From the NCBI GenBank assembly GCA_950295325.1, contig OX485806.1:2728001-2792000 (forward strand): a stretch of DNA of 64,000 nucleotides. Direction: 5' to 3'. Positions within the stretch are counted from its first letter, which is position 1. Each line of letters opens with the position of its first letter. Below the pieces are notes generated by a model, which worked only from the letters and a program-made list of their open reading frames with translations, was not told where the DNA came from and made no database searches. The position numbers and the translations under genes are program-made. Below are positions 1 through 9,852 of the stretch, in pieces. This DNA is from Polytrichum commune (Eukaryota > Streptophyta > Polytrichopsida > Polytrichales > Polytrichaceae).

Positions 1-335
1 ATCTCTGCTGCGACCATTCTACGTTGAGGCAAGCCTAACCCTCTCTCACCTTCTCCCCCTTCCTCTCCCTCCTACATGCGTTTTGTCAGGGCTTCGCCCT
101 CTTGACCTTCTCCCTCTCACCTCTACCTCTAAGCATGCATAATGAGCTCCCCTCCTCCTACCTCCCGAGACCCCTCCAACCTCTACCTTTTTTCCCGGGT
201 TGCCCGGCATCTTTCGGGCCGCCCGAGGGAAAAAAAACGGGTTGAGACCTTTTCCCTTGGCCTCTCCCTCTTTCAACCCCACTTCCTTTTTCTTCCATTG
301 ACTTCTTCTCCCCCTAGCCTCATAGATAAATAAAA

Positions 336-372
336 CTCATAGATAGATAGATAGATAGATAAATAGATAAGA
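336..372. repeat. GATA microsatellite
   Basis: Short run of AGAT/GATA units with one GATAAATA interruption. It is a simple repeat with no further signal. Confidence 0.85.
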
Positions 373-462
373 CAAAGTAATCCACCATAATTGTTACCAA
401 GTAATCACGCTCATGTTATGGTATAAGTTGTGAGTCGTTGTGGTTGTGGTCACCAAGTCATG

Positions 463-655
463 TTTCCTCAGTTGGTTGAGAGAGGGAATTTGTACGACAC
501 TTAAGCGGTCCGGGTTCGATTCCCATTGAATTCGTTTGACCGTTTAGTGTCTTACATATGACTTGGCTAGTGAATTCTAGGCAGGAAATTAGTACCCAAC
601 CGACCGGCGCTTACCCATCCTCCTGAGCTATCCGTGTAAATATCATTCAATAAAT
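463..655 (+). mobile_element. tRNA-derived SINE-like sequence
   Basis: An A-box-like segment (TTCCTCAGTTGG, near 463-474) is followed by a perfect B-box GGTTCGATTCC at 513-523, the internal RNA polymerase III promoter arrangement of tRNA-derived SINEs. The downstream body is unrelated to tRNA and ends in an A/T-rich tail near 640-655. The anticodon arm does not fold as a functional tRNA, so a true tRNA gene is rejected. The exact ends and target duplication were not resolved. Confidence 0.5.
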
Positions 656-2042
656 AACGGTCATCGTCATGACCCCTCCTTTTATTCTATTGGTTTTTCT
701 TGGTCCTCTTTAAGCCTGCTTTTACTAGACTCCCCATGAAATGCTTATGCCTTATTTCCCTTTAATCCCCCTAAGGTTAAATTCTCTTTAGGCTCATAAT
801 CACCTTTGATCCTAATTTCACCGGGGTATTTAACACCTTACCTCTCCCATCCTCGCATACCGAACCCAAGTATTTGAGTAGGGCTTCGCCCCCTCCTCCT
901 TACCTTTTCTTTTCTCGCTTGCCCGCAACCGACCTTTCCAATAATGTAAGTTGACCTAGCCTTCTTGTCTTCTAGTTTAGGGGTCCACCTTGCCTACTCA
1001 ACAATATTCCTTCTCCTCATTAATCCATGTGGTCACCTAGGCTAAGGTCCTAGTAGGAATGCACCAATAATTCCTTGTTTCTTCCGTAATTGCTTAAACC
1101 TTGCTTAGCTTTATTAACCCCTTTTCGATTAATTTTTCGGTATTTACATGTGAGTGAGATTTTGCGCTCACACTCACCTATGAAACCAAAATAGTCTTTT
1201 GGACCGTGGTGTCCATTTCTCTGCACAGAAGTTGACCCTTTCCCTTGAGGAACCGTAATCCCTTTGGCATAACATTACCTAGTGATGTGGACCCTCAAAA
1301 TATAACAGTGGGATGTTGGGAGCTCAGTTTGCATCCGAATCTCCATGTGTAGCTTTTCAAGCATCCCACTATTATATTATGAAGGCACACAAAATGAGAG
1401 TTGAAAGCTAAGTAATGTTATGAGGTTTGCCAAGAAAATAAAACAAATCAACAAACAAACTTGTGATGGAGGAATGAGGCAAGCTATGAGGTAGCATGCA
1501 AGACTCCATCATGACTTGAGATTCATAGCATTTACATAGCCTTTCCCTCAAAGTCTTTCACGGTACGGCATCCATCCAGTATAGAAGCCACCTACAAAAT
1601 TGCAGGCGGAATCATTTCAATTTGATTCCCACTAGATTAAATCAAGGTCTCTAATTTTATTCTGAGAATCACATCGTCTACAAACAGTGTAATACAATTC
1701 ACTGTGTGATTGTTTTCCAGTGGATGGCTTTACGTAGACACCACAAATCCGTAGTCATCCAATCGAATATTGCATGCCATCATTGGCAATTTCAACTGTA
1801 ATAAAGAACTTGGGGATCCGTACTCAACTGCGCCACAATTCCACCACTGAGGCTGTAGAAAGCACAGCAGATCGTAGACAGGCAGTCAGGCATGTCCCCA
1901 TCACAGCTATATAGGAACTGTATGGATGGTGCTTCCTGGTTCATAGTTTTCTGCAGTGCTGCAAAGACCCATGTGTTTGGGCCCGTGCTTCAAGACATCT
2001 CATCAGTTTCTGAATTGTTTGTCTCCCAGCTTGAACAGTTGC

Positions 2043-2066
2043 CAAGTATATATATATATATATATA
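2043..2066 (+). promoter_or_regulatory. (TA)n TATA-like element of dirigent gene A
   Basis: An uninterrupted TATATATA run sits 12 bases before the first ATG (2078) and about 20 bases before the second (2087). The paralogues keep the same position but with different run lengths (15061-15077 and 45715-45727). The spacing is short for a TATA box serving the first ATG. Either the second ATG is used, or the transcription start lies elsewhere. Confidence 0.45.
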
Positions 2067-2077
2067 GACCTCACACC

Positions 2078-3129
2078 ATGACTATAATGGCTGCTAATTC
2101 AAATGCGTGCTCGCTGCGTGTGTCTGCCCACTTCAAGGTGCTGGTCATGATCACGGTGTTGGCTGGCCTTGGCGCAGGTGAGTGAAGCTAGCAGAGAAAT
2201 TTGAGCCAACACGGTCACTATCCTTATAACTTGTCTACTATAGATGCAGAAGTTGCTATTGATTTTATAATGTTCTGGTTGTTTCTTGTAATTTCCCTGA
2301 CAGCTCCTGTTCCCAAGTTAGCCCAACACAAAATACGAATGATGATGCTTGAATGAGGTTGTTTTGGTGTTGAGAATAATCTCATAAGCTTTTAGCCTGA
2401 ACATGAAAGGGTACTTTGGTGGACCTGTTCTGGTATTAATACTGCAAATAATAGACATCATCGTGATGCTGTCGCAACTTCGAAGTGGCGTGTTGGCACG
2501 TTAGCAATTCACACTCGACCAGTGTTGAATAGTGTGTGTAATTCGGTCACGAATTGCTTGATTCAGTTGTAAAGTCTGGATCCACAATTTGATTTGAGAA
2601 AATGAACCACTCATCACCTGTAACCAGTTACCGGATCTCCTCGTTCATTGTTGGCGCAGGTGCCCAGACATCAACCAACATCCCAAAGAGGCCGTTGCGT
2701 CTCCAGTTTTACCAACAAGAGACATTCGGAAATGGCACCAATGCGACCGTGAGGGTTGTCACAAGCTCGACCTTGGGGCTCATAAGCGTCGTAAGGGAAC
2801 CCCTCACGGAAGGGCCCGACCGGAACTCCACGGCCATTGGAATGTTATACGGGATGGGGAGCTTTCAAACCGACAATGGGAGTCCTAGTGGACTTCCGGC
2901 CACTTTCATCATCTACGTGGGGGCCAACCTCCAAATTATGACAAAGGAGTATAATGGAACATTTTCGATTCAAGGTGCCATGGACCTTTTGCAACCTGAA
3001 CGAAACCTACCAATCACGGGTGGCACGGGTGACTTCTTGAGTGCGAAAGGCTATGCGATCCAATCGTTTGCAACTGGAAATGCATTCAGTAATATGAACA
3101 CCATTAAGTATGATGTGTTCTTTCAATAA
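2078..3129 (+). CDS. Dirigent-family protein, copy A (two exons)
   Basis: Predicted secreted dirigent protein of 189 residues, a normal family length. Exon 1 is 2078-2177 and exon 2 is 2660-3129, with a 482-bp GT-AG intron (GCAG/GTGAGT donor, GGCGCAG acceptor). Exon 1 encodes MTIMAANS followed by a hydrophobic stretch (VLVMITVLAGLGAG) consistent with a signal peptide. Exon 2 carries the dirigent landmarks: LQFYQQETF, GTNAT, PLTEGPDRNST, EYNGTFSIQG and ITGGTGDFLSAKGYA. The usual HD in the FYxHD motif is replaced by QE, so classical pinoresinol-type activity should not be assumed. Family members guide phenoxy-radical coupling in lignan or lignin-like pathways in the apoplast; the substrate here is unknown. 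The frame is intact, ending FFQ-stop. ATG 2087 is an alternative start. Confidence 0.85.
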
Positions 3130-3342
3130 TATGTGTTTTGAGGCTTTGGAAGCAACTATAATAAGCTGGCTATTCGTCATCGAATTCAGCCTGGAACAAT
3201 AACAAGTGGTTGCATTCGCTTAGGCAACTTCTTATGACCCTTCTTGTGGTTGGGTGGTTTCATGGGGAGTACTCTAGAGAGCTGCCCTTCCCTCTGGTTC
3301 AGGTCATGGTGGCCTAGCAATGTATGATGTTTTTGACAAAGA

Positions 3343-3348
3343 AATAAA
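3343..3348 (+). terminator. Poly(A) signal of dirigent copy A
   Basis: AATAAA about 215 bases after the stop codon. It is conserved in unit C (reverse complement at 44426-44431) and in unit B (near 12465), where a transposon now separates it from the gene. Confidence 0.5.
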
Positions 3349-3439
3349 CTTTGTTTCATTTCTATTTTATAAGAAAGAACAATCTAAGAATAAGTGGGCT
3401 AGACATGATCCCCTTTTGGATTTAGCAAGCCGATTGAAC

Positions 3440-3595
3440 CATGTTGATCACCAACAATATGGGTGATTTCCTAAGTGAGGAAGGCTACTTGATTCAATTT
3501 TTTGTGAGTGGAGATGATGTGTTCGGGGCTCTTACAACCATTAAGTATGGTTGTACTCTTTGCAACATCAAGTTGCCTAATGCTTTGAATGCCTA
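3440..3595 (+). pseudogene. Decayed dirigent 3' end, remnant 1 of unit A
   Basis: A plus-strand reading gives GDFLSEEGYLIQFF followed by SGDDVFGALTTIKYG. This aligns with the C-terminal GDFLSAKGYAIQSF...NTIKYDVFFQ of the intact gene just upstream. No N-terminal part, start codon or splice signals are present. It is interpreted as the surviving tail of a second tandem dirigent gene. The same remnant is present in units B and C, so it predates the segmental duplications. Confidence 0.7.
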
Positions 3596-3967
3596 GGTGT
3601 CGTGTCATCCTTCTTGGGGTGGTTCGGTTCCATCAATAGAATCTAGAGAGCTACCCCACTGCTCTTTATGTTTCACGGTGCAGGGGGAATTATCACATAC
3701 AAGCTTACCTCTCATTCTTCCATACTAAAAGCTTGACCTCCTACATGCTTGTGGCCGATTCATCTCAAAGTACTTGGTCTAGACTGATTCAGGAACTTCC
3801 AAGCTAATATCGGTGTCAATTGAACTAGGAATAGTAAACTCCAGCGTGCTTACTAAGTCAGGGATTTTATGTTGGATGAATGAGAGGTATGCTCGTATCC
3901 AACAATTCCCTCTTATCAATCAAAGGCTACTTGATCCAAACATGTGCAAATGGAGATGCATTCAACG

Positions 3968-5366
3968 CACAGTCCGGGGAGTTTTATACAAAAATTGGTA
4001 CATTTCCGATCTTTTATAAAGACATTCGGATTTTTATTTTTTTGCTCGGAAGCTACCTAATCCAATTTTTATTCTCGGTTAAAAACCGATATTGAACTAT
4101 ACCATTCGGTAATTTTCCGACTTTCTGAATTTCATTTCGGTATGTTTCCGAAGATTTGTATTGTATGTTGGATTTGTTTTTTTAAATATTGTAAAAAAAA
4201 ATTGGTGTTATGCTTTTAAAGGGGTGAATTTGTGTTGATAGAAAATCCAAGTATCCTTGGAAGGATTTGAACCTTGCTAAGCCCCCACCAACTTGGGGCC
4301 AAGGATTTAGCCTTTAAAAATATATATAAATCCAAAAAGGGTTCATACATTATTTAGAGGCTAGTTAGTACAACAATACATGCAACTTTTAAACATCCGT
4401 ATCCTCATAATTAGAAAACATAGTTGAACTTACTGAACAAAGATGCATCACTTGCAGAAGACACATAACGTGAAGGATTAGCATATAAAAACCGGTATTT
4501 GGGTCCAGTTTTCCACAAATGAATTGCCTCTTCAATAATATTATCAAAGTTTTCATTTGGTCCCTCTGAAGCAATTCTAAGCATAGCTTCCAAATTTTTA
4601 CTTCCAAATATGTTTCTCACTCGTGTTTTTATTAAATTTTGGACACTAAACGCCCTTTCACAAGTGGATGGTGATACACATTGTACTCTAGCCAAATCAC
4701 ACAAGGACAAGCAAATTAAGATATCGGGTCTGCAAAGAATGATTCCATGTGATCATGCGCCATAAATCTCTACAAGTCTTATCTCCCCATTCAGTGGTGG
4801 CTTGCAGTTTGAAAGCTAGAAATTCACGCTTACAAACCATCACATCAACGAAGGAAGGAAATTTTGAACCTTCTTGGTAGCGATCATGCCCATAGTGTGC
4901 TAGCAGTAGCGAAAGAGCACAGAGAGAAATCCTAGTAGAGGAGTGAGAGGAGTGAGATACTTTGCACAAGGGACTCAAACTCCTTATACTCGTGAGAGAG
5001 GATCCTTGGGTGCTTAGAGCCTCAAAACCCTAATCGGCCCAGTGAACGGAACCAACCCTAAATTAATTAGCCTCCATGGTTCTTGACCTTATGAGTCATG
5101 ACTCTAGTATTACCCTAGTAGAAATTTCCGCCCTATCCCTAGTCCCTTCGGCTACTTGCCTAAAATTTAAAAATTGGCTCGGTAAATATCCTAAAATATG
5201 ATGCCTCAACTGGCTATATTGCCGATCTTTTCTCATTTGAACCGGTCAATTTCCGACCTTAACAATTTTAAGTTGGTACCTCGTCCGAATTATTGCAAAC
5301 TCTTTCGAAAATCTCCAAAAAATTTCGGCTAGCTCATAACTAAAGTTCGGTACTCCCCGTTCATTG
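3968..5366. mobile_element. Decayed hAT-type element with 8-bp target duplication
   Basis: Termini are CACAGTCCGGGGAG (left) and CTCCCCGTTCATTG (right), imperfect inverted repeats sharing CA and CGGGGAG. They are flanked by ATTCAACG (3960-3967) and ATTCAACA (5367-5374), an 8-bp duplication with one mismatch, as expected of hAT elements. Paralogous units B and C show the uninterrupted site. The element is 1399 bp and contains only the C-terminal part of a transposase on the minus strand, so it is non-autonomous. Confidence 0.8.
4411..4978 (-). pseudogene. hAT transposase C-terminal fragment
   Basis: Two overlapping minus-strand frames carry fragments of one protein. The upstream part includes SFVDVMVCKREFLAFKLQ and the downstream part includes CVSPSTCERAFSVQNLIKTR, then NLEAMLRIASEGP. 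The latter is the hAT dimerisation/CERAFS region, comparable to AICERGFSKQNAIKSHLRN in the intact transposase at 36861-39095. A frameshift near 4697-4710 separates the two parts. The zinc finger and the first catalytic aspartates are missing. Confidence 0.7.
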
Positions 5367-5650
5367 ATTCAACATTCTTGCCACTGTTAAGGGGTGACAT
5401 GTTATTAATTAAGGGCCCTATATGCAGTAATAAGCTAGCTATTGATCGTTGAACTCCTGGGCCAACATTATGAAGTCACCAATGTTGGCTAAGTTATTCA
5501 CCGTAGGCGTGTTGTACATACCAATGTAAATTCACCAATTTGTTTTCCTTTATGAATGGCATTCATATTGTTAGTATGTACGTACGCATGGAAGTGAATT
5601 GCATCAATTAATACAAAGCCTTGTGCAGAGTGCAACTTCCAAAAAGGAAC

Positions 5651-6064
5651 TAGCTTCGCTTGATGGAAAATGGAACCCATACCACCTGCAAGGTCGAGAT
5701 GAGTCCCAACCATTCAAGCTATTGTCGATGCTTACTTGTTGAGCACTACCATTTGAAAAAGAAAACTAATCACAGCTGATAATTTATAACATAAGATGAG
5801 CTACTACCACATCATTGAGTAAGCAAACTTGTAAGAGAAGCTACATATTTTCTAGGAACCAGTTTCTCTGGAGTATGATAGCATGCTTCTCTTAAACTGT
5901 GTACCAAAAGATTGAGTATGCATTGCAACGCTATAACACTTCTATCCTATCAAGTCCAACTCCCCCAGAACCTCAATCTCCAGCTGGTTTGGTAATCAAG
6001 TCGTCCTTATTTTGATCCACAAACATGGGCTAACAAATTGAGCCAACAGAAAAATGTAAAGTAC
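5651..6064 (-). other. Truncated dihydropyrimidinase intron
   Basis: Minus-strand sequence starting with the donor AAG/GTACTT after the exon at 6065-6221. It ends abruptly near 5650, where dirigent-unit homology takes over. The terminal exon expected here is absent, suggesting a deletion that removed the last exon and its 3' flank. Confidence 0.5.
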
Positions 6065-6221
6065 CTTCATGCTCCAGCCTTCATAAACGTTGGTGTCGAT
6101 CCTTGAGTGATGTGTTTTTGCAGAAATTGTTGTGGTCGTGTTTGGATTCAAGATGATGAGGTCTGGATCAGAGCCGGGAAGCAGAGCCCCCTTCCTTGAA
6201 TATATGTTGAAGATTTTGGCA
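6065..6221 (-). pseudogene. PYD2: Dihydropyrimidinase exon (penultimate)
   Basis: 157-nt exon bounded by TTGCAG acceptor and AAG/GTACTT donor on the minus strand. It encodes AKIFNIYSRKGALLPGSD, then ISAKTHHSRIDTNVYEGWSMK. These are conserved C-terminal-half segments of plant dihydropyrimidinase, the second enzyme of uracil/thymine catabolism (ring opening of dihydropyrimidines). The reading frame is intact. It ends on a codon boundary that fits the terminal exon found at 42897-43079 on the other strand. No upstream exons were found to the right, and the adjacent terminal exon is missing, so this copy is probably a gene fragment. Confidence 0.75.
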
Positions 6222-7164
6222 CTGCAAGGAACAAAATACATGATGACTGCTATATCTGAACTTCTGAATATCTAAATCAGATGCTAGCCAATGAGATCCC
6301 ATAAAAAAAACAAAACTGGCATAATAAAGATGTTGGCATTATTATTTGTTGACATTTGGAAATGCTTCGGTTTTTTGTGTAGTTAATGCATTTGTCACCA
6401 CGTTTTATAGATATTAAAGATTTTCCGTATTTGACCTCAACATTTTTACAAATGTCTATAGTTCCATGTTAAGCTTTGCATTTCTTATTCGCAATAGAAG
6501 TGATGACTTGTTGGGATCAACTAAAGATATGTTTGCTTCACGTAGATGAACACCAATCTTTCTGGAGGAGAGGATTTTGTACGTAGTGAAGTATGTGCTT
6601 CAAGACCACGACAGGGGTGTCAACAGGGCATTGTTCCATCCCACTTTGCTGTTAATTGTATCTGGAGGAGATGGTACTTGCATTGCTTGAACCATTTATT
6701 CTCAGTCCATTGATCAATAGACTATTTTTTTGATTATATTTGTTGAACCAGGGACCTCGGACTCTCTCCTATAATTTAGCAAAGAATGCAATCTTGCTCT
6801 CCATGTATTCGGTCCAGAAAAACTTGATCATGTAGATACGCGACCCAATAGCCCCAAGAAGGGGCGGTGGTTGCGTTTACAAGTGACTCTGGGACGCAAG
6901 TTGATCGCAAGTTGGAAATAATTTGATCATGTTAGGAGGTCCCACCTCATGCTTGATAGGGAATTGGTGACAATTTTGAGAGAAAATTGCCTTAGTAATT
7001 AATATGTGAATTGGGGTTTTAGATGTTTGGTAGGTATTTAGATGATTCTTATTTTTCATAAGCTGTTTGATTTTGAGTACATTGTAGTCGGAGCCATTGT
7101 GTGACCAGCAGAGAATGCAATCTTGCTCTGCCTTGGAGGAAGACAAAGTGAAGTGGTTGGAGAC
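6222..7164. other. Intergenic or intronic sequence without recognisable gene
   Basis: About 940 bases between the dihydropyrimidinase exon and a solo LTR. It may be the next upstream intron. No further exon of that enzyme was recognised on the minus strand. Confidence 0.4.
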
Positions 7165-8590
7165 TGTCACCCAAAGTTCGCCACCCTTAATTTCGTCCTA
7201 GCCCGAGTGGAAAATGTTGGAATGACACGTAGTAACTCCTTCTTGATATTTCAATGTATAATTATTTCAACCAAAAGAGTGCGAGTGTTTAAAAACACTT
7301 ACCTCAAAGGTCAATCACCAATACATTCAAAAGTTACACACACCCCTTCCTTCCTAATGAATCCAACACTTTAAGTCTAAACATCATAAGTCAAAAACTA
7401 TAGGAGTGTGTCACAATTTTTTTGAAAGTTTGGACATAGTCTCGGTTTTTTTGCTCTCAAAAATTCATATGAAGTCCAAAAAATGAGTTCTTGGTATCCA
7501 TGGATAGGTAATGAAGTCCTCTACATGAATATGCAATAATATTTCTACTGCAAAAAAGTATATGGTTGCAATTCTACGCTGTTCCCTTTGAATCTGCATT
7601 TTTTCACTATTTTTTGGAAGTTTGGACATAGTCTCGGTTTTTTGGCTCTCAAAAATTCATATGAAATCCAAAAAATGAGTTCTTGGTATCCATGGATAGG
7701 TAATGAAGTCCTCTACATGAATATGCAATAATGAATGCGTTGAGTCTAAACCACATCTAATAATATAAGGCTAATCTTGAAGACTAATTGATCTTGACTC
7801 TTCACCTTATAACCTCGCCTACCTACGTGCCTCTCTCTTACTCCACACACACACAAGCTCACCTGCTTCAATAATGTAACTTTGTAAGTCCAACAAAACT
7901 AAATGCTCCAATGTTTCATAAACATAACTTTGCAAGTCTAAATCACTATAGTTGTGGATAATATGAATCCGAGCACTACAATTTGAAGACTATAAATTAA
8001 ACTCTAAACTCTTCCAAACCACACTACTCCTAACAAGAGGTCAAGCCTACTTAAAGGCCAACTAGTCTTGGCTCTTCACCTTAAAATCATGCACACACAC
8101 GTGCTCCTATCTTGCTTCCTACACACCCACACTTATAACCCGTGGGGTGCCAAGGAGTACGAATGAAAGAGAGAGAAGAAATGAAAGAGGGAAGTCTTAA
8201 GTAGCAAAGAGGAGGAGAGGGCATGAGGTAAGGATAGGGTGAGAGGATTAGAGCCTCCAATCACAACCCTTTAACCTTCTCCTTCTAAGTAGGGACTCAT
8301 CCCATCCACAAGGTTCTTCCATTCCTAAACCAACAAGGTGGATCCTAATGTGGGCATTTAACCCGCGGATCCCCTCTCGCCTCATCTTACTCCATACTCA
8401 CCTAGTCAAGGCATTACTTCATTGAACTTAAACCTTGACACAATCATAGAACACCCTCTAATGTCTAAACTTAATCCACACCACACTTCACTCTTTTTAT
8501 ATTTTTGTGAATAATTAATAATCGTTAAAACATAACTTCTAATGGTCTCAAAGACTTAAAAACACATGTGGGCACCATTTTGGGCTCACA
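7165..8590 (-). mobile_element. Solo LTR (1426 bp), target duplication GAGAC
   Basis: The minus-strand LTR starts TGTGAGCCCAAAATGG at 8590 and ends at 7165 in a degenerate version of the family 3' terminus (GACGCTTAAGGGTGG, here with changes; last bases GGGTGACA). Perfect 5-bp duplications GAGAC flank it (7160-7164 and 8591-8595). The interior shares the CTTAAGTAGCAAAGAGG and GATAGGGTGAGAGGATTAG blocks with the LTRs at 26726 and 62087. No internal retroelement sequence adjoins it, so it is a solo LTR formed by LTR-LTR recombination. Confidence 0.9.
7417..7734. repeat. 189-bp-period direct repeat inside the solo LTR
   Basis: A block of about 130 bases beginning near GTTTGGACATAGTCTCGG and running through CCATGGATAGGTAATGAAGT occurs at 7417-7548 and again at 7606-7734 with few differences. 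It is about 1.7 copies of a 189-bp unit. Confidence 0.8.
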
Positions 8591-9395
8591 GAGACTTCGA
8601 AGGTTGCCCTCCTCATGCCATCAACTAGTTTTAGATATTCGTTGTCATTGGTGCTAAACCTCTCATAATTTATTAGTCTTATCATGATATTGTAGAGGAT
8701 GCTTAACATGTATCTTGATAATATTGGAGGGTGTATAGTTATATCTTAAAGCTTCACATTGTAAATGTTTGTTGCAAGGTTTGATTAGGACTATAGTTGA
8801 ATGTGTTTGTAAACATAATTAATTAAATGTTATTATTATTAGTATTATTATTATTTGAATGCAACCTTGTTTTTTTGGAATAGGTAGATGTGCAAAATTT
8901 CATGTCTTGTCACATTTGATTGTATTTCTTATTTTGTTCTATATGTGTTTACAATTTGTCTCTTTTAGCTTGTATATCTTGTTATGTCCATGTATACTGG
9001 TAACCCATTAACAAGTATCCAAGTGCTATTGGTTGTGTTTTGAATGATACTTTTAATGGTTTAGGATTGGTAGTACTAATTAAAACCAAATAAATGACAA
9101 TTTGCATGGTATGAAATGTTTGTTGCTCACATAGTTGGTTAAGGTCCACGTTTACAATGTTATAATATTCTATCCACTATTTGGTACTTGAACGATTTAT
9201 TAGAAAAAATTATGCCAAACATTAGCCTCTCTAAAAATTTACAAATAAATATAGGATGCTACAAAATACATCAAAGTAGCTTTTTATCTACAAACAGGGA
9301 GGGAGAAAAATATTGAGAGGTGCATAAATATCCCCCCATTAAATACCCCATTATCACACATGGTTACGAAACGTAACGGGGTGTGATCACCCTGA
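8591..9395. other. AT-rich intergenic stretch
   Basis: AT-rich sequence with a short TTA/ATT trinucleotide run near 8828-8855. No coding or RNA feature is supported. It ends at 9395 where homology to dirigent exon 2 begins. Confidence 0.5.
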
Positions 9396-9723
9396 TGGTC
9401 CACAACAACTTGAATCGAAAACGTTCCATTATACTCCTTTGTCATAATTTGGAGGTTGACCCCCACGTAGGCGATGAAAGTGGCCGGAAGTCCACTAAGA
9501 CTCCCATTGTTGGTTTGAAAGCTCACCATCCCGTATTGCATTCCCATGGCTGTGGAGTTCCGGTCGGGCCCTTCCGTGAGGGGCTGCCTCAAGAGGATTA
9601 TGAGCCCCAAGGTCGAGCTCATGACAATCCTCACGGTCGCATTCGTGCCATTTTCGAATGTCTCTTGTTGGTAAAATTGGAGATGCAACGGCCTCTTTGG
9701 GATGTTGGTTCATGTCTGGGCAC
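9396..9723 (-). pseudogene. Dirigent pseudogene, copy D (truncated exon 2)
   Basis: The minus strand reads LQFYQQETFENGTNAT, PLTEGPDRNSTAMG and EYNGTFSIQ, clearly paralogous to dirigent copies A-C. Three lesions are visible. A TGA replaces a serine codon in the AQTS segment just after the splice acceptor. The last ~55 residues (from the GGTGDF block onward) are replaced by unrelated sequence at about 9396. Exon 1 is absent because the intron homology (9724-9850, then 11244-11394) runs into unit B sequence. A pogo-like element sits in its intron. Confidence 0.85.
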
Positions 9724-9852
9724 CTGCGCCAACAATGAACGAGGAGATCCGGTAACCGGTTACATGTGATGAGCTGGTTCATTTTCTCTAATCAAATTGT
9801 GGATCCAGACTTTACAACTAAATCAAGTAATTCGTGACCGCATGACACACTA

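Larger units (their letters stand above)
1..1172 (-). mobile_element. Right end of an LTR-like element (divergent family)
   Basis: The block ends at 1172 in ...GCGCTCACA. On the minus strand this reads TGTGAGCGCAAAATCTCACT, closely resembling the TGTGAGCCCAAAATGG start shared by the other LTRs in this window. Immediately to its right (1173 onward) begins sequence homologous to the duplicated dirigent unit, so 1172 is an insertion boundary. The left end and the expected CTCAC target duplication were not found and may lie outside the window. The interior is pyrimidine-rich, holds no convincing gene, and carries a SINE and a GATA microsatellite. The LTR assignment is inference from the terminus. 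Confidence 0.45.
3880..5396 (+). pseudogene. Decayed dirigent 3' end, remnant 2 of unit A, split by hAT
   Basis: The plus strand reads SLLSIKGYLIQTCANGDAFN up to the hAset insertion point at 3967, and ILATVKG then stop after it (5375-5396). Together they match the dirigent C-terminal block GDFLSAKGYAIQTFATGNAF. Units B (11920-11815) and C (43895-43790) carry the same remnant without the insertion, giving an empty-site comparison. Only about 30 codons of homology survive. Confidence 0.65.
1173..5650 (+). repeat. Segmental duplication unit A (dirigent unit, inverted relative to B and C)
   Basis: From 1173 to about 5650 this block matches, in reverse complement, unit C (about 46585 down to 43530) and unit B (15920 down to about 11570). 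The match covers the dirigent promoter, both exons, the intron, two dirigent 3' remnants and a downstream stretch near 5500-5650. It is interrupted by one hAT insertion (3968-5366). Homology stops near 5650, where dihydropyrimidinase intron sequence begins. The unit is opposite in orientation to B and C. Confidence 0.85.

Noticed and set aside
463-540. Functional tRNA gene
   Set aside because: A- and B-box-like motifs are present, but a full cloverleaf with acceptor and anticodon stems cannot be formed. A SINE is the better explanation.
1892-2185. 97-codon ORF spanning the dirigent promoter and exon 1
   Set aside because: The upstream part runs through the TATA-like repeat and is not conserved as protein. 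Only the final portion from ATG 2078 is coding.
5498-5713. Conserved frame KLHSAQGFVLIDEIHFHAYV in units A, B and C as a gene
   Set aside because: It is conserved because the whole segment is duplicated. It has no start, splice or domain support, and adjacent non-coding sequence is equally conserved.
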